In this document: positions 33,587-43,507 of the stretch, piece after piece
Position numbering within the stretch: the first letter of the stretch is position 1
How the letters are laid out: each line of letters opens with the position of its first letter
Assembly (NCBI GenBank): GCA_038040485.1
Contig: JBBPIE010000006.1
Location: 62,001 to 126,000 of the forward strand
Source of the DNA: Onstottus_B arcticum
GTDB lineage: Bacteria; Acidobacteriota; Blastocatellia; UBA7656
DNA length: 64,000 bases
Direction of reading: 5' to 3'
The notes under the pieces: model-generated
Seen by the model: only the letters and a program-made list of their open reading frames with translations
Told to the model about the DNA's origin: nothing
The model's database searches: none
Position numbers and translations under genes: made by a program

Positions 33587-36193
33587 CTAGCTGGCGAAGA
33601 TGATTCCCGCCTCAGATCCCGCGGGCATGAATTCGTCCAGCCGGGCGCGCAAATTGGCCGCCCGCTGGGGCTGAAACAGATCGTGAAAAACACCCATCTC
33701 TGATTCGTCACTGGCGCCGCTCGTAATTTCTGGGGCGCAGCTTGCCGCCAGTTGACAGTACTCGGGCCGTCCGTATCGAACGCTGTTGAATCGCGGCCGC
33801 ACACGCTGGCGTTCAACGTGAAGGGCCTGGTCCCGCTGATCAGCTTGTTCGGGTTTGTCCAAGGCCAGCTTGACCGCCGCTTCAACCAGATCGGGCTGGC
33901 AGTTGTAGCGCCGAGGCGTGCCCGAGTGGGGCGGCACATAACAAAAACGCACACAGCCTGTTTGCCGGCGCGTCACAGTGACCTTCCCGGTGAAGATGCA
34001 ATCCTCAGCAAGGGCGATGGTGTTCGTCTCGACCTGGCCGATAACGGTGCTCCGAACGATGCGCAGCACGGCATGAGCGCGTGGCCAATTCGGCGCGCCA
34101 AGCGCCTCTCGCTCGTCATTGGTAGCATCAAGCACGCTGTCGCTGACGCTGATCTCCAGCGGTTCGCTGCGAACCTCGTCCTTGAAGACCTGAATGGAGC
34201 CAATAATACTGTGTTCGATTATCACCCGGCAGTCGGTCTTGTATAGCTCCAGACTTGGTTTGGCCGGGCGCTTGGGGTCGCAAGCGGGACCGATGCCCCA
34301 GCCGGGCACCAGAGTGCAATGTCGAATACGCACTTCCTCTACCGCTCCCTCGACCCGCATGCTTCGCCCTGTTACAAGAATCCCATCGAGAATGAAACAG
34401 CCACCGGACTTGCTCTTGACCGAGAGCCATTCCGGACGGTTCTTGTACTGCTCGTGCAGATAGACGATCGGACGTTTGCGGTAACCCGCGCGGATTTGAA
34501 GGCTCTGACCTCGCTTGAGCCTGATATCCAGCGGCTCGGAGTAAACACCGTTGTCGGTGATCTCGATTATGGCGCTCCGCGGATTGTCCTTGCCCCACCG
34601 CTCGATCGCTTTTTCGATACTCGCGAACGCAGAGCCTTCGCCTACGCGGTAGAGGCGAATATATTCCGCGAGTTCTGTTTTGTATGCCTGCTCCAGCAGC
34701 AGCCGATTGAGACGGCCCAGTTCTTCGCGCCGCAGCCTTCCTTCGAGCAACCGGACTACTAGTTGGGTAACTTCAGGTTCGATCTCCGGATCCAGGGTGA
34801 TCCCGCTAAAGCGCTCCTCGTCGTAGAGCTTCTGGTCGAAGAGCTCCCGATTCAGATCTTCAATCAAGGCCGCAACCATGGTCTTCCGCAAACTATCCGG
34901 CATCGAATCCGAGACGTCGTTGTCGCTCAACAGTTGCTTCGTCTCGGGAGAGAGCTGCTCACTGAGATAGCGATTCAGCGGACCGACCGGGAGCTTCAAC
35001 TTATTTGCCAGGCTGACAAAGTTCTTGAAATCCAGCTCGGTGAACAGACCGGTCTGGCCGGGCTGCCGGAGCTGGCGAAGATATTGGCCGCCGCCAATAT
35101 CCGCGCTGAAACCGTAGTAGTACGAGGCCCACACTCCGGCAGGCGACTCTTCAGGGTTAAACGCGATGCGGCCGAGAACCGGATCGACGGCGACAGAGCC
35201 CCGCGGAGTTCGGTAACGATTCCAATCGCTCAGATCGGCTGGGACAATGCGATCCAGGGCGACCGGTATGGGCGTCTTGCCGCCGTTTGGATCGCCGATC
35301 AAGATTTGCAGGCTCTTGCCTTCGCCGTAATAACGACTCGCTGTTGCCTTTCGCTTTTGCGCGGACTTGATGTCGCGCTCGAAGGCCAGTCGCCGGATCG
35401 GCTCCGGCAGGTTTGTCTCATCGGCAATGTGCGTCGGATCAGTTTCCCGCTCTGTGCGCGCGAACAGCGGAGCGTCGTTCCCCAGGAAACTGAAGGTGTA
35501 GGCGTGAGGCATGCCGTCTTCTTCAAGGCAGGCGGATTGGCCCACGGTAACCGGGTACTCTTTCAGTCGCCAGACAAACAATCCGACATTCGGCAGATTG
35601 TAACGCCCCGTTCTGAAACGCGAGACTATGCGGCGAACGTCGACCGTGTGCGCCAGCTTGTCGAAGGGGCCGTCGAGCAAGTCGAGCGTATTCGCTTTTC
35701 GCAGATCAACCAGCCGGCCCCGCTCGAGGTGTGGCGAGTTGATACCCTGAGTAAAACTGAGCAGCCGGAAAAACTCGACCGCGCGCGATGGCCATGCGGC
35801 GGCTTCCAAAGCCAGCTCTTCCAACAGGGCAAGAGTTCCCCTTCGCCGGCGCGATTGAATCGTCCTGGCGACCTCGCGGCGCGGAATCAGAATTCGGTTG
35901 CGCAACTGTCCTTGCGCGGTAGCCGCCTCGCCGGGCTCACCTGCTTCGTGAACCGGCTGATAGCCGATCAGGTCGCTGATGTAGGGAACTACCCAATCCT
36001 GACAGGTTTCGATAAACCAGTTTTCATAAAGCTGCCGTATGTCGTCCTCGACCACGTTGACCTGCTCGGTTATCACCCGTAACAGGTCACGAAGCGGTCC
36101 TCCGAGCACTTCGTCGCGCTCGCGATAAACAAGCGGCAGCAACTGATAGAGCCGGTCGAGCGACTGAGGAGTTTCTTCACCGATACCGTTCAT
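33587..36193 (-). CDS. Phage tail P2-I-like/Afp12-like baseplate protein
   Basis: 868 residues. The N-terminal part (RLYQLLPLVYRERDEVLGGPLRDLLRVITEQVNVV...DWVVPYISDLIGYQPV) matches the P2 gpI/Afp12 family, which links baseplate wedges to fibres. The long C-terminal part contains strands and hydrophilic loops and may carry a receptor or fibre-binding role. It starts with ATGA overlap of the 36190 gene and is followed 10 nt later by the DUF6519 gene. Phage gpI is only about 180 residues, so this is much extended. Confidence 0.88.
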   Translation of the reverse strand: MNGIGEETPQSLDRLYQLLPLVYRERDEVLGGPLRDLLRVITEQVNVVEDDIRQLYENWFIETCQDWVVPYISDLIGYQPVHEAGEPGEAATAQGQLRNRILIPRREVARTIQSRRRRGTLALLEELALEAAAWPSRAVEFFRLLSFTQGINSPHLERGRLVDLRKANTLDLLDGPFDKLAHTVDVRRIVSRFRTGRYNLPNVGLFVWRLKEYPVTVGQSACLEEDGMPHAYTFSFLGNDAPLFARTERETDPTHIADETNLPEPIRRLAFERDIKSAQKRKATASRYYGEGKSLQILIGDPNGGKTPIPVALDRIVPADLSDWNRYRTPRGSVAVDPVLGRIAFNPEESPAGVWASYYYGFSADIGGGQYLRQLRQPGQTGLFTELDFKNFVSLANKLKLPVGPLNRYLSEQLSPETKQLLSDNDVSDSMPDSLRKTMVAALIEDLNRELFDQKLYDEERFSGITLDPEIEPEVTQLVVRLLEGRLRREELGRLNRLLLEQAYKTELAEYIRLYRVGEGSAFASIEKAIERWGKDNPRSAIIEITDNGVYSEPLDIRLKRGQSLQIRAGYRKRPIVYLHEQYKNRPEWLSVKSKSGGCFILDGILVTGRSMRVEGAVEEVRIRHCTLVPGWGIGPACDPKRPAKPSLELYKTDCRVIIEHSIIGSIQVFKDEVRSEPLEISVSDSVLDATNDEREALGAPNWPRAHAVLRIVRSTVIGQVETNTIALAEDCIFTGKVTVTRRQTGCVRFCYVPPHSGTPRRYNCQPDLVEAAVKLALDKPEQADQRDQALHVERQRVRPRFNSVRYGRPEYCQLAASCAPEITSGASDESEMGVFHDLFQPQRAANLRARLDEFMPAGSEAGIIFAS

Positions 36194-39100
36194 GCGACCT
36201 CCCCGAGAATCAAGCTGTCGGCTGCTGCTGGGCTCAGGAAGACCAGTTGAGCAGGCAAGATGTCATTTCCGTTCAGCTTCGCCAGATCTGCGTTGACTCG
36301 CGACTTCAATGTGAGCTTCGCTCCGAAGTCCGGATCTGCGAGCTTTGCTTCGTTCACTGAATCGAGCAAGTCGAGATCGATGTAGTCCACTCCAGGCACT
36401 GACTGAATCACGCTCAGCACTTCGCTCTGGGGCACATCCTGACCGAGATCACGGCTTTCAAATCCGAACTTGTCAAACAGCGCGGCCCGAATCTTCGCAT
36501 TGACGCTTACCCACAGATAATCGGGAAGCAACTTGACCTGTGCGCTGACCACCAGAAGCACCCGCTCGGACGCCTCGACTTGAAGCGGCTGAAGCGGATC
36601 GCCGAAACGCTTCAGGGCGGCAACCAGGTTGCGATAGAGATCAGAAGTCAGATCGATTGGAATATCTCCCGCTCCAGAGATCGTTAGGTGCACGACTTCA
36701 CGAGCGCCATCCGAAAGGCGCCGGGCGCTGGCTTTGGCTATGCCGGCGAACATCCGCGCAAAGTAGGCGTAGTCCTGCACCGACACCAACCGATCAAGCG
36801 CGAGAACCCCGATTGGAGCATTACGGCGGGCCTGATCTCGCGTCTCTCTGTCAGCCCCACCGCTGGCGGGCAGCGGATTGATGACGCCTTTGACGCCGAG
36901 CGGTTTGGTCATCGGCAGCTTGATTTGTTCGGCCTTGACGTTGCCCGCTCTGCCTATGCCTGAACGATAGACTGCCTTGACGTTTTCGACGCCTGTCGTG
37001 GGCCGGGCCCCGTGTTGGCCGTCGCCGAAGATCACCGTCGTCTTGCCTTCGTCGTCGGTCTTCGTGATGTACTTGCGATCGAGCCCCTCGAGCGAGAAGA
37101 GATTGTCGGCTTCGCGCCAACGCACGTCGTTGACGCGCACGTCGAGCGTCGTTTCTGCGCCCGAAGGAGTAGGCGCGGCAAGGTAAGTAAGCGGCGGCTG
37201 GCGCAATGGGAACGATTGCAGCATCTTGCTGCCATCTCCGCTGCCGAGAACTTCGTTGCGTGTTTCGCCGTGCGTCGCGCGAACCACATTACCGTAGATC
37301 TTCACTGTGCTGCGTCTGTATCGGTAGGCCAGAGGCTTCGCCGGATGGATGAACGTATGCAGCTTCTCGCCCTTCACCTCCAGCGCCTCCTTGCCCACAA
37401 AGGTCTTCGCCTCGTGCACGACCGCAGCCACCATGAAAAGCTCGCTGACCTCGACGCCGGTGTTGATTTCCTTTGCCTCCTTGGTCTGCGTATCGCGAAC
37501 CACGCGCGAACCTGAAATGATGGCCCAGCGGCCGGGTTCGAGGCTTGAATAAAACCCGTCAAGCTCAATTACAGGATCGGAATCGTCGGGAGCGAAGCTT
37601 ATGTCATCGGTGATGTCTGTCTCCGCCAGGCTGAGTTCCTCGCTTTGGGCAAAAACCAGGGTGTTAGTGATGAGCGAGTTGGTTGCCGCAGCCTGGCCAA
37701 CCTCATCGGCGCTTAGCCATGGGCTATCCAGAGTCAGCACAGTCGAGACCGACGAGACGTCAAAGAAGCTAAGAGATGCGTTTCGAACCGCAGTGACCTT
37801 GTGAATGGTTCTCGTGAAGGCGCCCGGAACTCCCGCAACTGAACCTACAACCGGACGCTCGATGGCAACTGTGCTGCCAGCCTTGATTTGATCGTACTGG
37901 GCATCGAGCGCGACAAACACCAGCGCTTGCGAAACAGTTGCCGGAAAGTGGGCGTCCTCAAGAGCGGCCACATAGTCCCGGAGCGTCGGCGGTGACATTC
38001 TCGTCGAGACCTTCCCGCCATCGGGATCGGATGTTTCTCTTATGATTGTCGGAAGGTTGCGCCCGGCGAGTCCAGCCTTGATACGCAACGCTTGAACCTT
38101 GCTCAAGCCGGCCGCCGCAGGGGTCTTCGGCGAGGGCGGCACAACCTGAATCGAGCTTGCGTTGGCCAGCACCGAATTCACAAACGGCGCCGCCTTTGGT
38201 TGAAGAGCGGCATAGGCCTGCGCGACAAACTCGGACTTCTGAGAAAGAATCTGTCCGGCTTTCCGATCAAGGTTCACCTCGTTGCGCGGTTGATTCGACT
38301 GCGGGTCCTTAAACGACTGGAACAGTTGAACGAAGGAGGGCGTCGTGGTAGTTGCCGGCGGCGCAGGAACGGTCTCGGTGGTCGGCACCGAGTTTATTAA
38401 TGACTGCGTCTCTTCCAGCTCGTGCTTCATCCCGGACAGCCACGGAGAAACTTTCACGTAGCCGCGAGCGGAAGCGAAGGCATATTCCCCGGTCAAGTCC
38501 GGGATTAGCTCACTCAACTGCGCTGCAAGAGCCTGTCTCTTGCGATCCTCATCTTCGGTAAGCCCGGACACGTCTTTTTTCAGCTTCTCCAGCCGCGTAG
38601 TGACTCGCTGGACTATGACAGACTTGTCGGACAGGCCGAACGAGTCGAGCTCCAGATACTTGTTCGCAATAGCGGTCAGGGCTTCGACAGCCTGAGCCGA
38701 CACGGGCTTGACCGCCCCCAACCCGCCGAGGGACGGCGCCTGCCCCTGGAGACTCACTTTCACCGTCGTTCGGTCGAGCTGGGGATCCGCCCTGACTTCA
38801 TCCGCGCGATAAACGGCAGTCACAGACTGAACTGTGTTTATCATCGCGAAGTCCAGCAGCAATACGTCATTTGACCGGAGGTTAGTCGCAACGCCCTTGA
38901 GAGTCACGGTGGGATTGATGAGCTGCTCCGCACTTTGGAAAACCTGCGAATGCGTTAGTCGCGGTCTCATCAAATTCAAACCGGAGTGGGCGATAAGCTT
39001 TTCCGCCGTCTCAAAGACCTGCGGCGTTTCGTTGGGGCCTGGAAGGCTTTGTGCTTTGTTGCCGATGTCGATAATTGTTGTCTGCTGAGTCGGCTCCAGC

Positions 39101-39501
39101 GTGTATGCGAGATAGACGCTGGCCGCAAGACCGGGGCGAAGGCGATACCCCACCAGCCGCGCGAGCTCGAGAATAGACCGGCGTTCGGTTGCCGTGCGCA
39201 GGAAACCTTCGATGGCTATTCGTTCCTGATAAAACGTCAACACGTCAGCCACGATCGCCCACGCATCGAGCAGCGCGATCGATGCATCGCTGCTCTCGCG
39301 CGTAGTCAATCCCGCGAGCTCCGGGAATTCGCTGCTCGACAGCCGGGCTTTCATCGTTTCCAGAAAACTGCCGTGTGTGCCGGCGCGATACACGATGGCA
39401 TTGAGCCCCGGTCGATTGAAGATCGCGACCGGCGTCAGAACTTCCACGCCCTTGCAGCAGTCGCAGGTTTCCGGGATTTGCGTCTTATGTTTCATTCTCA
39501 T
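36190..39501 (-). CDS. Baseplate wedge protein, baseplate-J/Afp11-like (second copy)
   Basis: 1103 residues. N-terminus CDCCKGVEVLTPVAIFNRPGLNAIVYR and LLDAWAIVADVLTFYQERIA is typical of 'putative baseplate assembly protein' of eCIS. The C-terminal ~350 residues hold the baseplate-J pattern (VIFGDGQHGARPTTG, then VSVQDYAYFARMFAGIAKASAR, VPGVDYIDLDLLDSV). It would form the wedge around the hub like T4 gp6. The middle has a Pro/Gln-rich linker near 370-400. It overlaps both neighbours by 4 nt. Confidence 0.9.
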   Translation of the reverse strand: MRMKHKTQIPETCDCCKGVEVLTPVAIFNRPGLNAIVYRAGTHGSFLETMKARLSSSEFPELAGLTTRESSDASIALLDAWAIVADVLTFYQERIAIEGFLRTATERRSILELARLVGYRLRPGLAASVYLAYTLEPTQQTTIIDIGNKAQSLPGPNETPQVFETAEKLIAHSGLNLMRPRLTHSQVFQSAEQLINPTVTLKGVATNLRSNDVLLLDFAMINTVQSVTAVYRADEVRADPQLDRTTVKVSLQGQAPSLGGLGAVKPVSAQAVEALTAIANKYLELDSFGLSDKSVIVQRVTTRLEKLKKDVSGLTEDEDRKRQALAAQLSELIPDLTGEYAFASARGYVKVSPWLSGMKHELEETQSLINSVPTTETVPAPPATTTTPSFVQLFQSFKDPQSNQPRNEVNLDRKAGQILSQKSEFVAQAYAALQPKAAPFVNSVLANASSIQVVPPSPKTPAAAGLSKVQALRIKAGLAGRNLPTIIRETSDPDGGKVSTRMSPPTLRDYVAALEDAHFPATVSQALVFVALDAQYDQIKAGSTVAIERPVVGSVAGVPGAFTRTIHKVTAVRNASLSFFDVSSVSTVLTLDSPWLSADEVGQAAATNSLITNTLVFAQSEELSLAETDITDDISFAPDDSDPVIELDGFYSSLEPGRWAIISGSRVVRDTQTKEAKEINTGVEVSELFMVAAVVHEAKTFVGKEALEVKGEKLHTFIHPAKPLAYRYRRSTVKIYGNVVRATHGETRNEVLGSGDGSKMLQSFPLRQPPLTYLAAPTPSGAETTLDVRVNDVRWREADNLFSLEGLDRKYITKTDDEGKTTVIFGDGQHGARPTTGVENVKAVYRSGIGRAGNVKAEQIKLPMTKPLGVKGVINPLPASGGADRETRDQARRNAPIGVLALDRLVSVQDYAYFARMFAGIAKASARRLSDGAREVVHLTISGAGDIPIDLTSDLYRNLVAALKRFGDPLQPLQVEASERVLLVVSAQVKLLPDYLWVSVNAKIRAALFDKFGFESRDLGQDVPQSEVLSVIQSVPGVDYIDLDLLDSVNEAKLADPDFGAKLTLKSRVNADLAKLNGNDILPAQLVFLSPAAADSLILGEVA

Positions 39502-42299
39502 CGCCCGCCCACCATCTTGAATTTGATCTTGCCGTTTTCGGGAGACTGCCGATCGTTGTCGAGCCGCGCGATTTCCATCGGCCCGAGCTTCAAAATGCCG
39601 TCTGTCAGCTCCCTTCCGGCGGGTTCGTCCAGGCGCTGCAGTTTGGTCGCTACGACGTTTTCAACTCCAGTCACCGATTGCGCGAGCGCCACCAGTTTGC
39701 TGGCCATGATTCCCGCGCCGAAAGTGAGCCTGTCGGGATGGAAGAATCCCAGCCGACCGTCGGCCAACGAGCGATTGCTGAACAGATCAATCAACTCGGC
39801 CTTTACATGACCCTGCAGGTAGCTGGGTTCGACGCAGACCTTCAGCTCAATGTCGAGCGGCACGTAAGTGGCCTTATTCACTCTCACCTCGTGGCCGATC
39901 CGGCGGAAGGGGCGAAGCATGCATTCGATTTCGTCCAGCAGTTTTTCATCAGCTTCGGCCTTCTCTTTTGGATCGACCGCCACAACTACTTCGTACCAGG
40001 ACCCTGTCCATCGAAGAACTGCTGTTGCTCCTTGCACGCGCGGGTGGCGGCCGGCAAGCGCTGCGTAATCTTCGGCGGTGATCGCGCGCTGCAGAGTTGA
40101 GCGGAAGGCGTAAGGCGCAAAAAGTTTGACCCGGTCCGTTGTTTCGGGTTCTACCCCGCCTGCCGCGGATATCGGGTTGCGCGGCTGCAGCGCGACTCCG
40201 ACTCCGCTGAGATTGACTTTGAGAACAATGTGCGAGATTGCCTCGGCCCCGACATTGCCTTCAGCGCCGTTGCCAACCCGGTAGCTCGCAACAAAATGTT
40301 CCCCAGGCTGTGGAGCGCGCCCCATCTCGCCGTCCCCGAATCGCAATTGCGCCCTCTCCTGGTTGTCCATCTCGGCAACGTAGTGATTATCATCGGCGCC
40401 GCTGGACAGCAGGTCGGCGCGTGGTTGCCAGCCGGTCGCGACAACATCGCCGGCCAGCAAGCTTGTCAGCGTGATTTGCGGCAACGCCTGTCGCGGGTCT
40501 TGCAGCAGCAGGCTTGTGGCAGATGTCTCTTCCTTTGGACAAGGGTCTTCATCCAGATCGTCCGATGAGTCGGACGCACATAAATTCAAAGGCGGAAGCG
40601 CCTGACCACACGTCAGGGGACCTTGTTTCAGACGAGGTCTGAAAAGGCCCGGTACGACGGCGACTTCGGGTATGCAAGAGGTGCAAGAGCATTCGGCCAG
40701 CGTCTCGTGAGTTGGCACGCTCCCAAGGTCTTCCGGATCCTCATCGTCCACAACTCGGCGACCGATTGTCCGGCCGTGATCGACCAGAATGATGTTGCCT
40801 CTGGCGATCGTAACGTGCTCGAGTCTTTCGCAGTCCGGCGCGTTGCCGATCGCTGACAGACAGAGCGGAAATGGAAGCGCGTCGCCGGCCGCCCATTCTA
40901 TTTCGACTACCGGCTGACCGGTGAGATGGTCTATGTCGGGAGTGACTTTCGTGAGCAACACGGCGTGCCGATGAGCCCGGTCAACATCCGCGGCTTCGCC
41001 GGTCCCCGGGCTGATGATTTCCTCGAAGATCAGCACATCGCCGCAGAGCAGGTTCAATTTGCGCTTCGGCTCCGATTGGCTGTCATCGCCGTAGGGTTCG
41101 TGATGCTTGTCGTCGTGGTGGTGTTGTTTGTCCTCAGAGACGTACTGGTCCCGGTTGTCTTCATTGTAGGGGTGTCCTTTTTGTTCAGGCGCGTGGTCAT
41201 TCGGGTAGTCGTCGCCGCAATCATCCGGAGGCGACGAAGGCGGCTTAACCGGCCAATACGCATCGACCAGTGTGGCACTTGTTGCCCCGCGAGGCAGACA
41301 ACACTCGAAATCGCCCCACGTATAAAAAGGAATCTCGTTGTGCGCCTCAAACAGTGATATTTTCTCCGGTCCCATCGCCTCGAAGACTTCGTATTCGCCG
41401 CGCCGAAGGTTAAGAAGACGGAACTTCTCCGGCGTGAGCATTCGCGAGGCTCCCGTGAGGGCCTTGTGGCGCAGCGTGATGAAGGCAATCTCGTTCTTTT
41501 TGAGCTCGACTGGAGTGACTCCCGATCCTTTTGTTTCAACAAACACCCAGTCCCGCGCGTTGCAGCCTTCATGCATCAGGTAATCGACGAGCCGGGCGTG
41601 ACGGCGCACCGAAATTCGCTGGCGCGCCGTGTCCAGATATGCCTCCGTGGCAACCGCATCCTGATAGTAGCTGAGGTGATCGCCCGCGTAAGCCAGAACC
41701 TCCACCAGCGCGATCCCGAGATCCGGCACGTGACGTTCACGCCAGTCCGGCATGATGAGCGAAAGGCGATCGAAGATTATTTGTCGAAAGCTGGAGTAGT
41801 CCTTTGCCAGATAGCTGATTTCGGGTTGAGACAATTGCCTCGGCGGACATACGTGCACCGGCAAGCAGTCGAGATCACTCTTGCAAGCCGCCTTGAATGA
41901 GAAGACGATTTCATCAAACCGCCGGTCGAAACCATGCAGGGGACGAGCGGTCGGGCGCCCGTGTTTATCCGTCTCTACAAAGCGCAGCGTATAATCGGAA
42001 AAATCTCCGGCTTTATCCACCGTGATCTTCAGGCAGTCGTCCAGGTCCTTGCCTGCCGACCGGCATACGTCGATGTGAGTCGCTTTGATTCCTGTTACGC
42101 GCCGGCCGCCGGAGATAACAATGTTGTTCTTGCTGATTGGGTGCGGAGCTTTGGCCAGGAAGTAAACGTGCAGCGTGTGCTGATCTTCGCTGACTTCTAT
42201 GTAGTCGATGCCATTGAGATCAGGATGGCCCTTCGGGTTGCGATGATCGCGCACCAACTGCCGTCGCAAATCTTCCTCACAGAGTTCAGGAGTTTTCAT
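39498..42299 (-). CDS. Baseplate wedge protein, baseplate-J/Afp11-like (first copy)
   Basis: 933 residues. Contains VALVEVLAYAGDHLSYYQDAVATEAYLDTARQRISVRRHARLVDY (the eCIS baseplate assembly N-domain) and a C-terminal baseplate-J half (LRFGDGEMGRAPQPGEHFVASYRVGNGAEGN, ITAEDYAALAGRHPRVQGA). A His/Asp-rich loop near residue 380 (DNRDQYVSEDKQHHHDDKHH) is unusual and may bind metal. Two baseplate-J genes in tandem occur in eCIS that resemble cyanobacterial/actinobacterial types. Confidence 0.9.
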   Translation of the reverse strand: MKTPELCEEDLRRQLVRDHRNPKGHPDLNGIDYIEVSEDQHTLHVYFLAKAPHPISKNNIVISGGRRVTGIKATHIDVCRSAGKDLDDCLKITVDKAGDFSDYTLRFVETDKHGRPTARPLHGFDRRFDEIVFSFKAACKSDLDCLPVHVCPPRQLSQPEISYLAKDYSSFRQIIFDRLSLIMPDWRERHVPDLGIALVEVLAYAGDHLSYYQDAVATEAYLDTARQRISVRRHARLVDYLMHEGCNARDWVFVETKGSGVTPVELKKNEIAFITLRHKALTGASRMLTPEKFRLLNLRRGEYEVFEAMGPEKISLFEAHNEIPFYTWGDFECCLPRGATSATLVDAYWPVKPPSSPPDDCGDDYPNDHAPEQKGHPYNEDNRDQYVSEDKQHHHDDKHHEPYGDDSQSEPKRKLNLLCGDVLIFEEIISPGTGEAADVDRAHRHAVLLTKVTPDIDHLTGQPVVEIEWAAGDALPFPLCLSAIGNAPDCERLEHVTIARGNIILVDHGRTIGRRVVDDEDPEDLGSVPTHETLAECSCTSCIPEVAVVPGLFRPRLKQGPLTCGQALPPLNLCASDSSDDLDEDPCPKEETSATSLLLQDPRQALPQITLTSLLAGDVVATGWQPRADLLSSGADDNHYVAEMDNQERAQLRFGDGEMGRAPQPGEHFVASYRVGNGAEGNVGAEAISHIVLKVNLSGVGVALQPRNPISAAGGVEPETTDRVKLFAPYAFRSTLQRAITAEDYAALAGRHPRVQGATAVLRWTGSWYEVVVAVDPKEKAEADEKLLDEIECMLRPFRRIGHEVRVNKATYVPLDIELKVCVEPSYLQGHVKAELIDLFSNRSLADGRLGFFHPDRLTFGAGIMASKLVALAQSVTGVENVVATKLQRLDEPAGRELTDGILKLGPMEIARLDNDRQSPENGKIKFKMVGGR

Positions 42300-42317
42300 A
42301 AGGGCTTCCTTCCGGCG

Positions 42318-42674
42318 CTACACTCCGCCCGAGAGCTCGGCTGTCCTCACCTCATTGGTGCGCCGCACCAGATAGCTCAACTCCAGGAAGAGCGTCGACT
42401 CTTCAGCGGTGACTTTAAGCTTCTGCAATTCGATCAGGTCGCCAAGCCATCGCTGAATTGCCGCCTGAACTGCCCCTTCCAGCGTGCTTGCCAGCTCCTT
42501 GCTATTCGGCGCAAAAACCATCTTCAGCAGCCCGGAGCCGAAGTCAGGGCGATTGACCCGTTCGCCCGGGCTGGTGAACAGCAGTTGCTCGATCATGTCG
42601 CGGATGTGGTCGTCGTCGTCGGTCGTGGCTGTGCGCCCGCGACCGTCAAAATGAAACGGGAAGTCAATGTTCAT
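42318..42674 (-). CDS. gp25-like baseplate protein (GPW/gp25, Afp9-like)
   Basis: 118 residues from the ATG at 42674; longer frames upstream cross the PAAR gene. IDFPFHFDGRGRTA..DDHIRDMIEQLLFTSPGERVNRPDFGSGLLKMVFAPNS is the gp25 lysozyme-fold family, which forms the inner wedge and starts sheath assembly. The conserved EPR-type helix (here GERVNRPDFG) is present. Its start overlaps the PAAR-like stop. Confidence 0.93.
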   Translation of the reverse strand: MNIDFPFHFDGRGRTATTDDDDHIRDMIEQLLFTSPGERVNRPDFGSGLLKMVFAPNSKELASTLEGAVQAAIQRWLGDLIELQKLKVTAEESTLFLELSYLVRRTNEVRTAELSGGV

Positions 42675-42994
42675 CACGTCCCCTTCACTCGCACTTGAGT
42701 AACGATAATGTTGAGCGGCGTGCCGGTTGGCACGCAGACGGACTGGCTGTCCTGCAAAAGCACCGGCACGCTGCCCGCGCGCACGCGCGTGGCGGCGGTT
42801 ACCCATTGCGCCGTGGCGCACGGCGGACTCGGCACGGTGGCAAGCGCGCAGCCGGCGATGACGTATTGGCTTGTCTGCGTCACGATCGGCTGTCCGCCTA
42901 CTCTGACCCGCGGATTGGTGACGACCGGCTGCGCCTGACCCGGCGGATGCGCGCACAACACGGTCGCGCCCAGATGCAGTAGGAAGCCCGGCAC
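42674..42994 (-). CDS. PAAR-like spike-tip protein
   Basis: 106 residues with no signal sequence. Pairs of Cys (VLCAHPPG; AGCALATVPSPPCATAQW; SVCVPTG) and Pro-Thr-Gly turns fit a PAAR/DUF4280-like metal-stabilised cone that caps the spike. Its place, directly after the spike gene and before gp25, is that of Afp10. The stop overlaps the gp25 start by two bases. Confidence 0.72.
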   Translation of the reverse strand: MPGFLLHLGATVLCAHPPGQAQPVVTNPRVRVGGQPIVTQTSQYVIAGCALATVPSPPCATAQWVTAATRVRAGSVPVLLQDSQSVCVPTGTPLNIIVTQVRVKGT

Positions 42995-43491
42995 TAGATC
43001 ACCTCCAGCGCGCCGCCATTGATCGAAACCTGAGGTCCGGTGAGCTTGATGCTGCCGCCCATCCCGTTGTTGATCTCGATTCCGGTGGTGTCAATCTTGA
43101 TCTTCATCCCCGTCTGCGTTTCGATGGTAATGCCGCCCGCTCCGGGCAGATCGTTGATCGTGATCGTAGCCGTGTCGGTCTTGAGAACTTTCATCTCGGC
43201 AACCGCGGGTGAGACGGGCAGCTCACCCTGGGCCCAGAAGCCGCCGGCCCAGATCGGATACTCAGGATCACCGTGTTCAAACTCGACCCAAACCGAAGCA
43301 TCAGTCGGGGGAATCAAAAACAGACCGACGTTGTTTCCGGTATAAGGCAGCGCGGGCATCGCCCAGCCGCTTTCGTTGTCGCCGAAAACGTCCGGCACTT
43401 TCACGCGCAGCCGGCCCAACATTAAAGGGTCGCGGTTGTCAGTAACTTTGCCGCGAAATTTGCCGAAGAATGGCGGTCCTTGCCCGTTCAT
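42994..43491 (-). CDS. Spike protein with OB-fold (gpV/gp5, VgrG-like)
   Basis: 165 residues. The N-terminal OB part (FFGKFRGKVTDNRDPLMLGRLRVKVPDVFGDNESGWAMPALPYTG, then VWVEFEHGDPEYPIWAGGF) is typical of the central-spike/Afp8 family. The C-terminal repeats (TATITINDLPGAGGITIET, MKIKIDTTGIEINNG) form the beta-helical needle. In many eCIS this is fused to the hub; here the hub is a separate gene (43508-44632). Confidence 0.9.
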   Translation of the reverse strand: MNGQGPPFFGKFRGKVTDNRDPLMLGRLRVKVPDVFGDNESGWAMPALPYTGNNVGLFLIPPTDASVWVEFEHGDPEYPIWAGGFWAQGELPVSPAVAEMKVLKTDTATITINDLPGAGGITIETQTGMKIKIDTTGIEINNGMGGSIKLTGPQVSINGGALEVI

Positions 43492-43507
43492 ATCAGTTCG
43501 TTTCTCT

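Noticed and set aside
34763..36082. A 439-codon plus-strand frame opposite the Afp12-like gene
   Set aside because: It lies entirely antisense to a recognisable baseplate gene with normal operon overlaps, has no known domain or ribosome site, and reflects high-GC codon shadowing.
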